The notes beneath the pieces were generated by a model, which saw nothing but the letters and a program-made list of their open reading frames with translations, was not told where the DNA came from and did not search any database. Made by a program: the position numbers and the translations under genes. Below are positions 33,646 through 43,115 of a DNA stretch of 64,000 nucleotides, piece after piece. The DNA is from Pseudomonas sp. GM48 (GTDB lineage: Bacteria; Pseudomonadota; Gammaproteobacteria; Pseudomonadales; Pseudomonadaceae), in contig NZ_AKJM01000115.1 of assembly GCF_000282335.1 (NCBI RefSeq), positions 62,001 through 126,000 on the forward strand. The letters run 5' to 3'. How positions within the stretch are numbered: the stretch's first letter is position 1; every line of letters starts with the position of its first letter.

Positions 33646-35829
33646 ATGCGCGATGATCTCTCCCTTCTGCTGAACTCCCTCAACGATGCCCAACGCCAGG
33701 CCGTAGCGGCCCCCGTGGGTCGTCAGTTGGTCCTGGCCGGTGCTGGTTCCGGTAAAACCCGAGTGCTGGTGCACCGTATCGCCTGGTTGATCCAGGTCGA
33801 AAACGCCTCGCCCCACTCCATCCTGTCGGTGACCTTCACCAACAAGGCTGCTGCCGAGATGCGCCAGCGCATCGAGCAGCTGATGGGCATCAACCCGGCC
33901 GGCATGTGGGTTGGCACCTTCCACGGCCTGGCGCACCGCTTGTTGCGGGCGCACTGGCAGGAAGCGGGCTTGAGCCAGACCTTCCAGATCCTCGACAGCG
34001 ATGACCAGCAACGACTGGTCAAGCGGGTGATCCGCGAGCTCGGCCTGGACGAACAGCGCTGGCCGGCCCGTCAGGCCCAATGGTTCATCAACGGGCAGAA
34101 AGACGAAGGCCTGCGTCCGCAACACATTCAAGCCAGTGGTGACCTGTTCCTGGCGACCATGCGCGGCATCTATGAAGCCTACGAGGCTGCCTGCCTGCGG
34201 GCGGGCGTCATCGACTTCTCCGAATTGCTGCTGCGCGCCCTCGATCTGTGGCGCGATCACCCGGGCCTGCTCGCTCACTATCAAAAGCGCTTCCGACACA
34301 TTCTGGTGGACGAGTTCCAGGACACCAACGCCGTGCAGTACGCCTGGTTGCGCCTGCTGGCCAAGGGTGGCGACAGCCTGATGGTGGTGGGCGACGACGA
34401 CCAGTCGATCTACGGCTGGCGCGGCGCGAAAATCGAGAACATCTACCAGTATTCCGAAGACTTCCCGGACGCCGAAACCATTCGCCTGGAGCAAAACTAT
34501 CGCTCCACCGCCGGCATCCTGAAGGCAGCCAACGCCTTGATCGCCAACAACACCGGGCGCCTGGGCAAAGAGCTGTGGACCGACGGTGGCGACGGCGAGG
34601 CAATCAATCTGTATGCCGCCTTCAACGAACATGACGAAGCACGTTACGTTGTCGAAACCATAGAAAGCGCGCTGAAAACCGGCCTGTCTCGCAGCGATAT
34701 CGCGATTCTGTACCGCTCCAACGCCCAATCGCGGGTTTTGGAAGAAGCGCTGCTGCGTGAACGCATTCCGTACCGCATCTATGGCGGCCAGCGCTTCTTC
34801 GAGCGCGCCGAAATCAAGAACGCCATGGCTTACCTGCGGTTGCTCGAAGGACGGGGCAACGATGCCGCGCTGGAACGGGTGATCAACGTGCCGGCCCGTG
34901 GCATCGGCGAGAAAACCGTCGAAGCGATCCGCGACCATGCGCGCCACAGCGATGTGTCGATGTGGGAAGCAATGCGCCAACTGGTGGCCAACAAAGGCCT
35001 GACCGGTCGTGCGGCCGGTGCCCTTGGCGCGTTTATCGAGTTGATCGAGAACCTCGCCGCCAAATGCATGGAAATGCCGCTGCACCTGATGACCCAGACC
35101 GTCATCGAGCAATCGGGGCTGATTGCCTATCACCAAGCGGAAAAAGGCGAGAAAGGCCAGGCCCGGGTAGAAAACCTTGAGGAACTGGTCAGCGCCGCGC
35201 GCAACTTCGAAAACAGCGAAGAAGACGAAGAGCTGACGCCATTGGCAGCGTTCCTCGGTCACGCCTCGCTGGAAGCCGGCGATACCCAGGCCGACGAGCA
35301 CGAAGACAGCATTCAACTGATGACCCTGCACAGCGCCAAAGGCCTGGAATTTCCTTATGTGTTCCTGGTGGGCATGGAAGAAGGCCTGTTCCCGCACAAG
35401 ATGAGCCTGGAAGAACCCGGCCGCCTTGAGGAAGAGCGTCGACTGGCCTACGTCGGCATCACCCGGGCCATGCAGAACCTGGTGATGACCTTTGCCGAAA
35501 CCCGCCGCCTTTATGGCAGCGAGACCTACAACAAGGTGTCGCGCTTCGTACGCGAGGTGCCGAAAGGTCTGATTCAGGAGGTGCGGTTGTCCAACAGTGT
35601 CAGCCGTCCGTTTGGTGGCAACCAGTCGATGAGTGGCAGCAACCTGTTCAGCGGCAGCGAGATTCCACAAACCGGCTTCAGCCTCGGCCAGACCGTACGG
35701 CACTCGGTGTTCGGCGATGGTGTGATCCTCAACTTCGAAGGCGCCGGGGCTCAGGCCCGGGTGCAGGTGAACTTCAGCGAAGGCAGCAAGTGGCTGATGC
35801 TGGGTTATGCCAAGCTGGAGGCGATCTAA
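33646..35829 (+). CDS. uvrD: DNA helicase II UvrD
   Basis: 727 residues. SF1 helicase motifs: NDAQRQAVAAP (Q motif), VLAGAGSGKTRVL (Walker A), VDEFQDTNAVQYAWL (DExx box), GDDDQSIYGWRGA (motif III), LEQNYRST (motif IV), LMTLHSAKGLEFPYVF (motif V) and YVGITRAM (motif VI). The C-terminal Tudor-like tail is GQTVRHSVFGDGVIL. Acts in nucleotide excision and mismatch repair. Confidence 0.96.
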   Translation: MRDDLSLLLNSLNDAQRQAVAAPVGRQLVLAGAGSGKTRVLVHRIAWLIQVENASPHSILSVTFTNKAAAEMRQRIEQLMGINPAGMWVGTFHGLAHRLLRAHWQEAGLSQTFQILDSDDQQRLVKRVIRELGLDEQRWPARQAQWFINGQKDEGLRPQHIQASGDLFLATMRGIYEAYEAACLRAGVIDFSELLLRALDLWRDHPGLLAHYQKRFRHILVDEFQDTNAVQYAWLRLLAKGGDSLMVVGDDDQSIYGWRGAKIENIYQYSEDFPDAETIRLEQNYRSTAGILKAANALIANNTGRLGKELWTDGGDGEAINLYAAFNEHDEARYVVETIESALKTGLSRSDIAILYRSNAQSRVLEEALLRERIPYRIYGGQRFFERAEIKNAMAYLRLLEGRGNDAALERVINVPARGIGEKTVEAIRDHARHSDVSMWEAMRQLVANKGLTGRAAGALGAFIELIENLAAKCMEMPLHLMTQTVIEQSGLIAYHQAEKGEKGQARVENLEELVSAARNFENSEEDEELTPLAAFLGHASLEAGDTQADEHEDSIQLMTLHSAKGLEFPYVFLVGMEEGLFPHKMSLEEPGRLEEERRLAYVGITRAMQNLVMTFAETRRLYGSETYNKVSRFVREVPKGLIQEVRLSNSVSRPFGGNQSMSGSNLFSGSEIPQTGFSLGQTVRHSVFGDGVILNFEGAGAQARVQVNFSEGSKWLMLGYAKLEAI

Positions 35830-35848
35830 AAGACCGCCAGAAGTCTAA

Positions 35849-35937
35849 TGTGGGAGCGGGCTTGCTCGCGAAGAACGATCACGCGGTGTTTCTGATGAAC
35901 CGCGGTGCTGCCTTCGCGAGCAAGCCCGCTCCCACAG
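35849..35937. repeat. REP pair (BIME), head-to-head
   Basis: GTGGGAGCGGGCTTGCTCGC and inverted partner directly after uvrD. Confidence 0.85.
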
Positions 35938-35975
35938 GGTTAGGCGTTGGCCTATGTGAATGAAAGGGGACAAAT

Positions 35976-36416
35976 ATGGGCTCAGGCTTTTTTTCCTCTT
36001 GGACATTCTGGGCCCTGTTATCGGCGGCGTTCGCGGCGATGACCGCCATTTTCGCGAAAGTTGGCATCGAAAACGTCAACTCTGACTTCGCCACCCTGCT
36101 ACGTACGATAGTGGTATTGGTCAGTCTGGCCTTGATTTTGTACGCCACGGGCCAATATCAGTCTTTGGGATCGATCTCTGCGAAGAGCTACCTGTTCCTG
36201 CTGTTGTCGGGCCTGGCCACCGGTGCATCGTGGATCTGCTATTTCCGTGCACTCAAGGTTGGTCCGGCGTCACTGGTTGCTCCAGTGGACAAACTCAGCG
36301 TGGTGCTGGTGGCCATTCTTGGCGTTGTCCTGCTGGGTGAAAAACTCGACCTGCGCCAATGGGGCGGAATCGGTCTGATCACGGCCGGAGTCGTCATGCT
36401 GGCCCTGCGACGCTAG
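35976..36416 (+). CDS. Small EamA-family membrane protein
   Basis: 146 residues with about five membrane helices, a single EamA repeat instead of the usual two. FAAMTAIFAKVGIENVNSDF opens the repeat, and ASWICYFRALKVGPASLVAPV is the typical end of an EamA unit. Single-repeat forms work as dimers. AAAGGGGA ribosome site before ATG 35976. Substrate unknown. Confidence 0.85.
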   Translation: MGSGFFSSWTFWALLSAAFAAMTAIFAKVGIENVNSDFATLLRTIVVLVSLALILYATGQYQSLGSISAKSYLFLLLSGLATGASWICYFRALKVGPASLVAPVDKLSVVLVAILGVVLLGEKLDLRQWGGIGLITAGVVMLALRR

Positions 36417-36595
36417 GCGAACGTCCTGCAAAACTTATCCATTCATCTGACATATCAAAGTCAAAAGGCCTTATTGCGCTGACTGAAGCTGAACATGACC
36501 TGTCAGGCAAAAGCCCGAAACACTCTGCCGCTAGCCAGTAACACTTCAGCTGTGCAACATGGCGCGCGTGCCTTCCACAAATGGGAATTCCCTTT

Positions 36596-37474
36596 ATGAA
36601 ACGTTTTCTTAGCATCGCCATGGCGTTGTGCATCGGCCTGACGATGAGTCTCGACGTCAATGCCGCCAAGCGCTTCGGTGGTGGCAAAAGCGCAGGTGCT
36701 GCGCCGACGCACCAGACCAGCCAGATGGCTCCTTCTTCCCCAGGCATGGGCGGCGCTGCGGCGACCGCTGGTGCTGCCGGTGCCGCTGGCGCCGCTGCCA
36801 AGGCCGGTGGCGCTTCGCGCTGGCTCGGCCCTCTGGCCGGTATCGCGGCCGGTGGCCTGCTGGCATCCATGTTCATGGGTGGCGGCTTCCAGGGCATGCA
36901 GATCTTCGACATCCTGATCATGGCCGTCATTGCGTTCCTGGTCTTCCGCTTTATCGCCGCCCGTCGGCGCAAGCAGCAGGAGCATTACGCTCCGGCCGGC
37001 CACGCGCCGATGCAACGTGAAGTGTTCGAACAGAAGCCGGCCGGCGGTTCGATCTTCGGTGGTTCGGCAGCGCCTGTTGCCGCTCGTCCGGTGATCAATG
37101 CTCCAGCCTGGTTCAACGAAAGCAACTTCGTCGAAGCGGCGCGCAATCACTTCCAGTCCCTGCAACAGCACTGGGACGCCAATGAAATGGACAAGATCGC
37201 CGAGTTCGTGACCCCGCAAATGCTGGAGTTCCTCAAGCGTGAGCGGGCAGACCTGGGTGACGGTTTCCAGTCCACCTACATTGATAACCTCAATGTACAG
37301 CTGGACGGCGTGGACGATCGCACCGACAAGACCATCGCTACCCTGACCTTCACTGGCGTGTCGAAAACCTCGCGTTTCGACCAGGGCGAAGTCTTCAGCG
37401 AAAGCTGGAACATGGAACGCGCACAGGGCGAAAACCAGCCTTGGCTGGTGGCCGGTATCCGCCAGAACGGCTGA
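36596..37474 (+). CDS. Tim44-like domain protein
   Basis: 292 residues from ATG 36596, which opens a signal peptide (LSIAMALCIGLTMSLDVNA). A Gly/Ala-rich low-complexity part follows, then two hydrophobic segments (LGPLAGIAAGGLLASMFM; FDILIMAVIAFLVFRFIAA). The C-terminal Tim44/MBA1 domain begins at PAWFNESNFVEAARNHFQSLQ. Conserved in pseudomonads with no proven role. A strong terminator follows. Confidence 0.88.
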   Translation: MKRFLSIAMALCIGLTMSLDVNAAKRFGGGKSAGAAPTHQTSQMAPSSPGMGGAAATAGAAGAAGAAAKAGGASRWLGPLAGIAAGGLLASMFMGGGFQGMQIFDILIMAVIAFLVFRFIAARRRKQQEHYAPAGHAPMQREVFEQKPAGGSIFGGSAAPVAARPVINAPAWFNESNFVEAARNHFQSLQQHWDANEMDKIAEFVTPQMLEFLKRERADLGDGFQSTYIDNLNVQLDGVDDRTDKTIATLTFTGVSKTSRFDQGEVFSESWNMERAQGENQPWLVAGIRQNG

Positions 37475-37503
37475 TCCTCCTCCGCGTTTCACTTGCTGCA
37501 ATA

Positions 37504-37530
37504 AAAACCCCAGCCCTGGCTGGGGTTTTC
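37504..37530 (+). terminator. Rho-independent terminator of the Tim44-like gene
   Basis: AAAACCCCAGCC-CT-GGCTGGGGTTTTC: 12-bp stem flanked by A and T tracts, so usable on both strands. Confidence 0.85.
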
Positions 37531-37612
37531 TATTTCGCGGTTGCATCTATAGCGAGCTACTGTATAAACCGCCCCATATAAACCGCGCCATACAAGCAAG
37601 AGGATCCCGGAC

Positions 37613-38020
37613 GTGGAAGAAATCATCGAACAACTGCGTGAAGCCAACGAACCGGTACCGGTCCCCTTGGAGTTGCCCGACGAAGACCTGCTGGTCGAAA
37701 TCGAAGAACAACTGTTCATCGACATTCCGTTCGTCTTCAGAGAGTTTCTGCTGACCGTCAGCGACGTGGTCTACGGAAGCCTGGAACCGGTCACCGTGAC
37801 CGACCCGCAATCCCATACCTACCTGCCCGACGTTGCCGCCAACGCCTGGGACGCTGGCGTTGATCGCAGCATGATTCCTATCTGCCAGGTCGGTGATGAC
37901 TACTACCTGGTCGAAGAGGACGGCACCGTGGTGTTTTGGCAGGCCGAAGAAGAGCTGATCGCCGAAGAGACCTGGGAGTCGGTGTGGCACTGGGCGCGGG
38001 ACGTCTGGCTGGAAAGCTGA
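37613..38020 (+). CDS. SMI1/KNR4 (SUKH) family protein
   Basis: 135 acidic residues, GTG start at 37613 with AGAGGA nine bases upstream. IDIPFVFREFLLTVSDVVYGSLEP and DDYYLVEEDGTVVFWQAEEE are SUKH-type blocks. Some SUKH proteins are immunity proteins, but this one stands next to a core antiporter gene and no toxin is in sight, so a housekeeping role is more likely. Confidence 0.75.
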   Translation: MEEIIEQLREANEPVPVPLELPDEDLLVEIEEQLFIDIPFVFREFLLTVSDVVYGSLEPVTVTDPQSHTYLPDVAANAWDAGVDRSMIPICQVGDDYYLVEEDGTVVFWQAEEELIAEETWESVWHWARDVWLES

Positions 38021-38042
38021 TCCAACCAACGCCGCAGGGTGG

Positions 38043-39806
38043 TCAATGCCCGGACGACTCCTTGTGATTGTCGAGGGTTTCCAGCAACGCCACCTGCATC
38101 CGCGTATGCACACGAATGAACCAGCGCCACAGCAATGCCGCCACGGCGGCCGCGACGATGGCGATCAGCACCAGCAACTTGTTGGTCGGCAGAATACTGG
38201 CCGACAAGGCTGCCAACAGCAAAAAGATCACCAGCAGCGACAGGATCGGAATCACTTCGGCGATCACCCGGCGCACTCGTTGCGTGTGGCGCCCGGCCAT
38301 TTCCGGCTTCACCCCCATTTCCGCCAGCAGCATCGACAATGCTTTTAGCTTGCGGTACGCCGCAATCAAAAAAGGTAGCGACAGCAACAGCGCCCCACCC
38401 CAGATCAATGCCTTCTGCCAGCTCGGGTCGCTGATCCAGCCTTGCAAGTAAGCCGACATGCGCTCGGCGAAGAACGCGCCTGAGAGGAAGATCGCGATCA
38501 CCAATGCCAGGTTGACCCCAACCTGCAGCAAAATCCTTCTGATCATCGATGCCAGCAATGCCCCCTCACCCTGGGGCTGGATGCTGCGCAGCCATTCGCC
38601 GTACATCCCCAACACCCGTCCCAGGCGCTCCGGCATGACGCCGGCGAGCTTGATCGACAATGGATCAGCCGCGCGGATCAAATAAGGCGTCAGCAAGGTC
38701 GTGATCACCGAAACAGCCACGGCCACGGGGTATAAAAAGTTGCTGGTGACCTGCAACGTCATGCCCAGTGCCGCGATGATGAAAGAGAATTCGCCAATCT
38801 GTGAAAGACCCATCCCGACCCGCAGTGAGGTGCGTCCGTCATTGCCGGCGATAAATGCACCAAGGCCACAGGACAGCATCTTGCCAAGCACCACGGCTAC
38901 GGTGATTACGGCGATTGGCCACGCGTATTGAAGCAGGATCGCCGGATCGAGCAACAGCCCGATGGCCACAAAGAAAATCGCACTGAAAAGATCGCGAACC
39001 GGCTCAATCAAGCGCTCAATTTTCAGCAGTTGCCGGGATTCAGCCATGATCGCGCCAATCAGGAACGCCCCGAGAACCATGCTGTATTCAAGCTTGACCA
39101 CCAGCAGACAGAAGCCAAAACACAGGCCCAGTACGGTAATCAGCAGCATTTCGTTGCTGTCGAATCTGGCCACGTAGGCCAGCAAACGCGGCACCATCAG
39201 AATACCGATGACCAATGCGACGATCATGAACAGCGATAGCTTGCCGACTGTGGAGAACACTTCACCGGAACTGACCGTACCGCTGACGGCGATGCTGGAC
39301 AGCAGTGCGATGATGCCAATGCCCAGGATGTCCTCGACGATCAGCACACCGAATATCAGCTGTGCAAATCGCTCGTTCTTCAGCTTCAGATCGTTGAGCG
39401 CCTTGACGATGATGGTGGTCGAGGAGATCGCCAGGATCGCGCCGAGGAACAGTGAATCCATGGTGTTCCAGTCGAACCAGCGACCAATTTCGTAGCCGAT
39501 CCAGATCATCAGCACGATTTCCAGGAACGCCGCGATGAATGCCGTCGCACCGACCTTGAACAGCTTGCGCAGGCTGAACTCCAGGCCCAGGCAGAACATC
39601 AGGAATATCACCCCGAGTTCGGCCAGGGTCTTGATGGTTTCTTCATCATGGATCAGGCCGAATGGCGGGGTGTGCGGGCCAATGATGAAACCGGCGACGA
39701 TGTAGCCCAGCACCACCGGTTGTTTCAGGCGATGGAAAATCACCGTCACCACACCTGCGATCAACATGATCACTGCCAGATCCTGAATGAAACTGATGGC
39801 ATGCAC
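38043..39806 (-). CDS. CPA2-family monovalent cation:proton antiporter (KefB-like)
   Basis: 587 residues from GTG 39806 (HAISFIQDLAVIML), chosen because AGGGAG lies just upstream; ATG 39830 is an alternative. About twelve helices of the Na/H exchanger fold, with RLKQPVVLGYIVAGFIIGP and LGVIFLMFCLGLEFS typical of KefB/KefC-type carriers. No C-terminal TrkA-N domain is seen; instead the last ~200 residues contain further helices. Likely K+ or Na+ efflux. Confidence 0.88.
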   Translation of the reverse strand: MHAISFIQDLAVIMLIAGVVTVIFHRLKQPVVLGYIVAGFIIGPHTPPFGLIHDEETIKTLAELGVIFLMFCLGLEFSLRKLFKVGATAFIAAFLEIVLMIWIGYEIGRWFDWNTMDSLFLGAILAISSTTIIVKALNDLKLKNERFAQLIFGVLIVEDILGIGIIALLSSIAVSGTVSSGEVFSTVGKLSLFMIVALVIGILMVPRLLAYVARFDSNEMLLITVLGLCFGFCLLVVKLEYSMVLGAFLIGAIMAESRQLLKIERLIEPVRDLFSAIFFVAIGLLLDPAILLQYAWPIAVITVAVVLGKMLSCGLGAFIAGNDGRTSLRVGMGLSQIGEFSFIIAALGMTLQVTSNFLYPVAVAVSVITTLLTPYLIRAADPLSIKLAGVMPERLGRVLGMYGEWLRSIQPQGEGALLASMIRRILLQVGVNLALVIAIFLSGAFFAERMSAYLQGWISDPSWQKALIWGGALLLSLPFLIAAYRKLKALSMLLAEMGVKPEMAGRHTQRVRRVIAEVIPILSLLVIFLLLAALSASILPTNKLLVLIAIVAAAVAALLWRWFIRVHTRMQVALLETLDNHKESSGH

Positions 39807-40092
39807 GGCGTGAGACTCCCTGGCTGGCATTGCTCGATCCCCGGACGCAGGAAAAGTCTGATCGAGCAGAACAAAAATCGGAATTGCACGTAGGAAATGC
39901 CCTTGAGGCAGGGCTTTTTGCAGGGTAACACCGCGACTTCTGGCAGAAAGGCGGTGCAATATATGGAAACAGATCGATCCGGCGTGACGGCGACTCTGCG
40001 CCCGGCGTCCCGATAACTGTTGGTTTGAAAAAACCGCTGAGGCACCCGCAGAGGTGCATCCCTCAAACCTGGCCTTGACCCGTGAGAATGCT

Positions 40093-40575
40093 ATGGAACC
40101 CGGAAACGCCCAGCTGTCGATGACGGTATTGATGACCCCCGACATGGCCAACTTCTCTGGCAATGTTCACGGCGGCACCCTGCTCAAGTACCTCGACGAA
40201 GTGGCCTACGCCTGCGCCAGCCGTTATGCCGGCCGCTATGTGGTGACCCTGTCGGTTGATCAGGTCATTTTCCGTGAGCCGATCCATGTCGGCGAACTGG
40301 TGACCTTTCTCGCCTCCGTCAACTACACCGGCAACACCTCTATGGAGGTGGGCATCAAAGTGGTGACCGAGAACATTCGCGAGCGCTCGGTGCGTCACAC
40401 CAACAGTTGCTTCTTCACCATGGTCGCCGTGGATGACCAGCGCAAACCTGCACCGGTACCACCGCTGCAACCGCAGAACAGTGAAGACAAGCGCCGTTAC
40501 ATGCAGGCCCAACAGCGCCGGCAGATTCGTCAGGAGCTGGAAAAGCGTTATCAGGATATCAAGGGCGACGCCTGA
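40093..40575 (+). CDS. Acyl-CoA thioesterase, hotdog fold
   Basis: 160 residues from ATG 40093. NFSGNVHGGTLLKYLDEVAY carries the N and D/E catalytic region of YciA/BFIT-type thioesterases; VDQVIFREPIHVGELVTF follows. The C-terminus is charged and helical (RRYMQAQQRRQIRQELEKRY). Hydrolyses acyl-CoA; chain length not predictable. Confidence 0.92.
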   Translation: MEPGNAQLSMTVLMTPDMANFSGNVHGGTLLKYLDEVAYACASRYAGRYVVTLSVDQVIFREPIHVGELVTFLASVNYTGNTSMEVGIKVVTENIRERSVRHTNSCFFTMVAVDDQRKPAPVPPLQPQNSEDKRRYMQAQQRRQIRQELEKRYQDIKGDA

Positions 40576-40611
40576 GTTTTTCAGTCAGGTTGATGGTGTT
40601 CTCTAGATAGC

Positions 40612-40690
40612 CTTCGCGAGCAAGCCCGCTCCCACACTGGATCTATGCAACACCAAAGATCAAATGTGGGAGCGGGCTTGCTCGCGAATG
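40612..40690. repeat. REP pair (BIME), tail-to-tail
   Basis: TTCGCGAGCAAGCCCGCTCC first and GTGGGAGCGGGCTTGCTCGC second, the opposite arrangement to the pairs at 3, 6, 24 and 36 kb. Confidence 0.85.
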
Positions 40691-40704
40691 GTTTCAACAC
40701 TCAA

Positions 40705-41577
40705 TCAGAGACTGATTGGTGTCGCCTCGAACCGCACCCGCGGATGGGCAATCCGGTCCTGAGCCCGAACCAGCTCCAACTCGTAGCTGGCACACGCCTG
40801 GGTTTCCAGCAGCACTTCATGCACCGCCGACGCCGTGAACTCGAAGGCGGCCACCAGGCTGTCGCCCAACAGCACCCGCGCCAGGAACAGCCCGGACGTC
40901 AGATCGCCCACGCCCACCGGCTGACGCGGAAACGCCAGCAACGGGCGCTGCAAATGCCAACTGCCTTCGGCCGTCACCAACAGCATCTCGAAGACCTCTG
41001 CCGATTTACCGGGATAGTCCAGATGCTTGACCAGCACCGCTTTCGGGCCGCGTGTCAGCAATGCACGCGCCATGGCCAGGCAATCGAACAGCGATAGCGG
41101 CTTGCGCCCGGAGAAACTGTCCAGTTCCAGCTGGTTCGGGCACATGAAGTCCGCCACGGCAGCGGCCTCTTCCAGCAGAAAATCACTGACTTCCGCCGGA
41201 ACACTGCAGCCCTTCTCCGGATGCCCCATGACCGGGTCACACAGGTACAGCGCCTTGGGATTCATCGACTTGATCCGCGCCACCCCCGTCAGGATCGCCC
41301 GGCCCTGGGCCGCACTGCCGAGGTAACCGGAGAGCACCGCATCGCAGTTGCCCAACTCGCCAATCGCCGCGATGCCTTCGACCAGGTCAGGTATCTGATG
41401 CGGCGCCAGCACTTCACCGGCCCACTGACCGTACTGGGTGTGATTGGAGAACTGCACGGTGTTGAGCGGCCAGACATTCACCCCGACCCGTTGCATCGGG
41501 AAAACCGCGGCACTGTTGCCGGCGTGACCGAATACCACGTGGGACTGGATAGCGAGCAAATGCGGAGTACGTTTCAT
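40705..41577 (-). CDS. pdxY: Pyridoxal kinase PdxY
   Basis: 290 residues, full length. Ribokinase-like fold: LAIQSHVVFGHAGNSAAVFPM at the N-terminus (substrate binding), YLCDPVMGHPEKGC in the middle and VGVGDLTSGLFLARVLLG near the C-terminus, the GxGD active-site motif with catalytic Asp. Salvages pyridoxal to PLP. Confidence 0.95.
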   Translation of the reverse strand: MKRTPHLLAIQSHVVFGHAGNSAAVFPMQRVGVNVWPLNTVQFSNHTQYGQWAGEVLAPHQIPDLVEGIAAIGELGNCDAVLSGYLGSAAQGRAILTGVARIKSMNPKALYLCDPVMGHPEKGCSVPAEVSDFLLEEAAAVADFMCPNQLELDSFSGRKPLSLFDCLAMARALLTRGPKAVLVKHLDYPGKSAEVFEMLLVTAEGSWHLQRPLLAFPRQPVGVGDLTSGLFLARVLLGDSLVAAFEFTASAVHEVLLETQACASYELELVRAQDRIAHPRVRFEATPISL

Positions 41578-41696
41578 GCGGTGGATTTCCGTAAAACGAT
41601 TGAAATTCTAGCCGCGCAGTATGCGACTAAACGCAGCCTGTACGACAGACCAGCGACACAGTTAAGCTGACACTATCTTGTTGGAGCACCCTGTTG

Positions 41697-42110
41697 ATGC
41701 TGACCCTTGGAAATATATTCGTGCTGATGCTTTTCGCCACTGCCGGCGCATGGCTATGGCACAACCACGGCTTGCGCGAGCGTGCACTGGAGCGGGTCAA
41801 ACAGCATTGCAGCAAACTAGGGATCGAATTGCTCGACGGCAACGTGGCCTTGAAAAGAATCGCGTTCATCAGGGATGCCAGTGGTCGGCGACGCCTGGCC
41901 CGTGTGTATAACTTCGAGTTCACCGTAACCGGCGAAACCCGCCACAACGGCACCATCACCCAGTTCGGCGCTCACAGCGCACAGATTGAACTGGCGCCCT
42001 ACCCGGCCCCATTCGACGAAACCGAATCGGTGGTCGATGTGGTGAAGCCTCGCGCAGAGGTGATCGAGCTGAGCCAGTGGCGTCAGGAACACACCAAGTG
42101 GCGGCCTTGA
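41697..42110 (+). CDS. DUF3301 family protein
   Basis: 137 residues from ATG 41697, GGAG upstream. One N-terminal membrane helix (LTLGNIFVLMLFATAGAWLW), then NHGLRERALERVKQHCSKLGIELLDGNVAL and RIAFIRDASGRRRLARVYNFEFT, the DUF3301 blocks. Likely inner-membrane anchored; function unknown. Confidence 0.85.
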   Translation: MLTLGNIFVLMLFATAGAWLWHNHGLRERALERVKQHCSKLGIELLDGNVALKRIAFIRDASGRRRLARVYNFEFTVTGETRHNGTITQFGAHSAQIELAPYPAPFDETESVVDVVKPRAEVIELSQWRQEHTKWRP

Positions 42111-42116
42111 ACCACA

Positions 42117-43088
42117 TTAACCCGATTCGGATCGGCACGCTGCCAGCTCACCCTGCAACAGTTCTGCATTTTGCGGCTCACTGAAAATCAGCTCGATACG
42201 TGAGTCCTGCCGCCATTCACTGGGTTGCCAGTCCAGTACCGAGTTATCCACAGCGTTCGCCGCGACCCACCCTTCGACACTGTGGATAACCAGCTTCGCC
42301 CGCCTCCAGCCAAGGCACTCAAGCCACTGGCTAACCAGACCGGCATCAAACACCTGGCCTGGATGCCAACGCCAACCAATGCTCCAGCCACCGTCCTGTT
42401 CTTGACTCAGGCAAATGGGCAACGCGGGATCGCTCCAGACGGCCGGCAACTGCGCCAATCCCTTGGGCACGACGAAGTTATCCACACCTGCCAGCGCTTT
42501 GGTATTCAGCCCCGGTAACTCGCTCAAGGGTAAAACCGCCTGTTGCGTCCAACACAGGGGGGTCGACGGCAATAGCGCGGCAATTTGCTGGCGGCGGTCT
42601 TCGTCGAGACCTTCAGATTTGTTCAGCAGTAACAATCCCGCATGGCTCAACGCTTGCTGTTGCGCATCCGGCAACGGTTTGCCAGCGGCGAGCGACTGGG
42701 CGTCCAGCACCAGCACACAAGGCTGAACAGCCAACACGCCTTGCCACGGCGCTTCGCTCAATTGCCTGAGCAACTGCGCCGGATGCCCCAGCCCCGAGGG
42801 TTCGATGAACAGCCGATCCGGTTGCGCCTTGCGCAACAAACGCCCAAGACCAATCTGAAACGGGGCCCCATTGACGCAACACAAGCAGCCCCCGGCCACT
42901 TCGCCCAGTGCGATACCATCGGCGTCCCGGGTCAGTAGCGCAGCGTCGAGACCGATCTGGCCGAACTCGTTGATCAATACCGCCCAGCGCTCGCCGGCCG
43001 GGCGCTGCGCCAGCAGGTGCTTGATCAGGCTGGTCTTGCCGGCGCCCAACGGGCCGGCAATGACATGAGTGGGGATATTCTGCAGCAT
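42117..43088 (-). CDS. CobW/COG0523 GTPase, putative metal chaperone
   Basis: 323 residues from ATG 43088. G1 motif HVIAGPLGAGKTSLIKHLL (GPLGAGKTS), the metal-binding CxCC in GGCLCCVNGAPF, and the C-terminal CobW domain. COG0523 proteins of the zinc-related subgroup deliver Zn or replace Zn loading during limitation. Its neighbourhood supports zinc. Three perfect TTATCCACA sequences lie within its 3' half. Divergent from a secreted cysteine-rich protein gene 27 bp away. Confidence 0.9.
   Translation of the reverse strand: MLQNIPTHVIAGPLGAGKTSLIKHLLAQRPAGERWAVLINEFGQIGLDAALLTRDADGIALGEVAGGCLCCVNGAPFQIGLGRLLRKAQPDRLFIEPSGLGHPAQLLRQLSEAPWQGVLAVQPCVLVLDAQSLAAGKPLPDAQQQALSHAGLLLLNKSEGLDEDRRQQIAALLPSTPLCWTQQAVLPLSELPGLNTKALAGVDNFVVPKGLAQLPAVWSDPALPICLSQEQDGGWSIGWRWHPGQVFDAGLVSQWLECLGWRRAKLVIHSVEGWVAANAVDNSVLDWQPSEWRQDSRIELIFSEPQNAELLQGELAACRSESG
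42244..42486. repeat. Three perfect DnaA boxes inside the COG0523 gene
   Basis: TTATCCACA on the plus strand at 42244-42252 and 42478-42486, and on the minus strand at 42281-42289. Confidence 0.6.
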
Positions 43089-43115
43089 GGTCAATGGTTT
43101 CTGAGGAGGTGATGG

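Noticed and set aside
33133..35703. Very long open frame antisense to uvrD (and similar ones antisense to pycA, pycB, recG, lpdA and the GGDEF-EAL gene)
   Set aside because: Products are His/Gln/Gly/Arg-rich mirror translations of GC-rich genes, with no motifs and no ribosome sites. The sense genes are certain.
37613..38020. SUKH protein as a toxin-immunity gene
   Set aside because: No polymorphic toxin, PAAR or CDI gene nearby; the flanks are core genes.
41534..41545. TACCACGTGGGA as a third parS
   Set aside because: Only the CCACGTGG centre matches; the outer GTT/AAC arms are absent.
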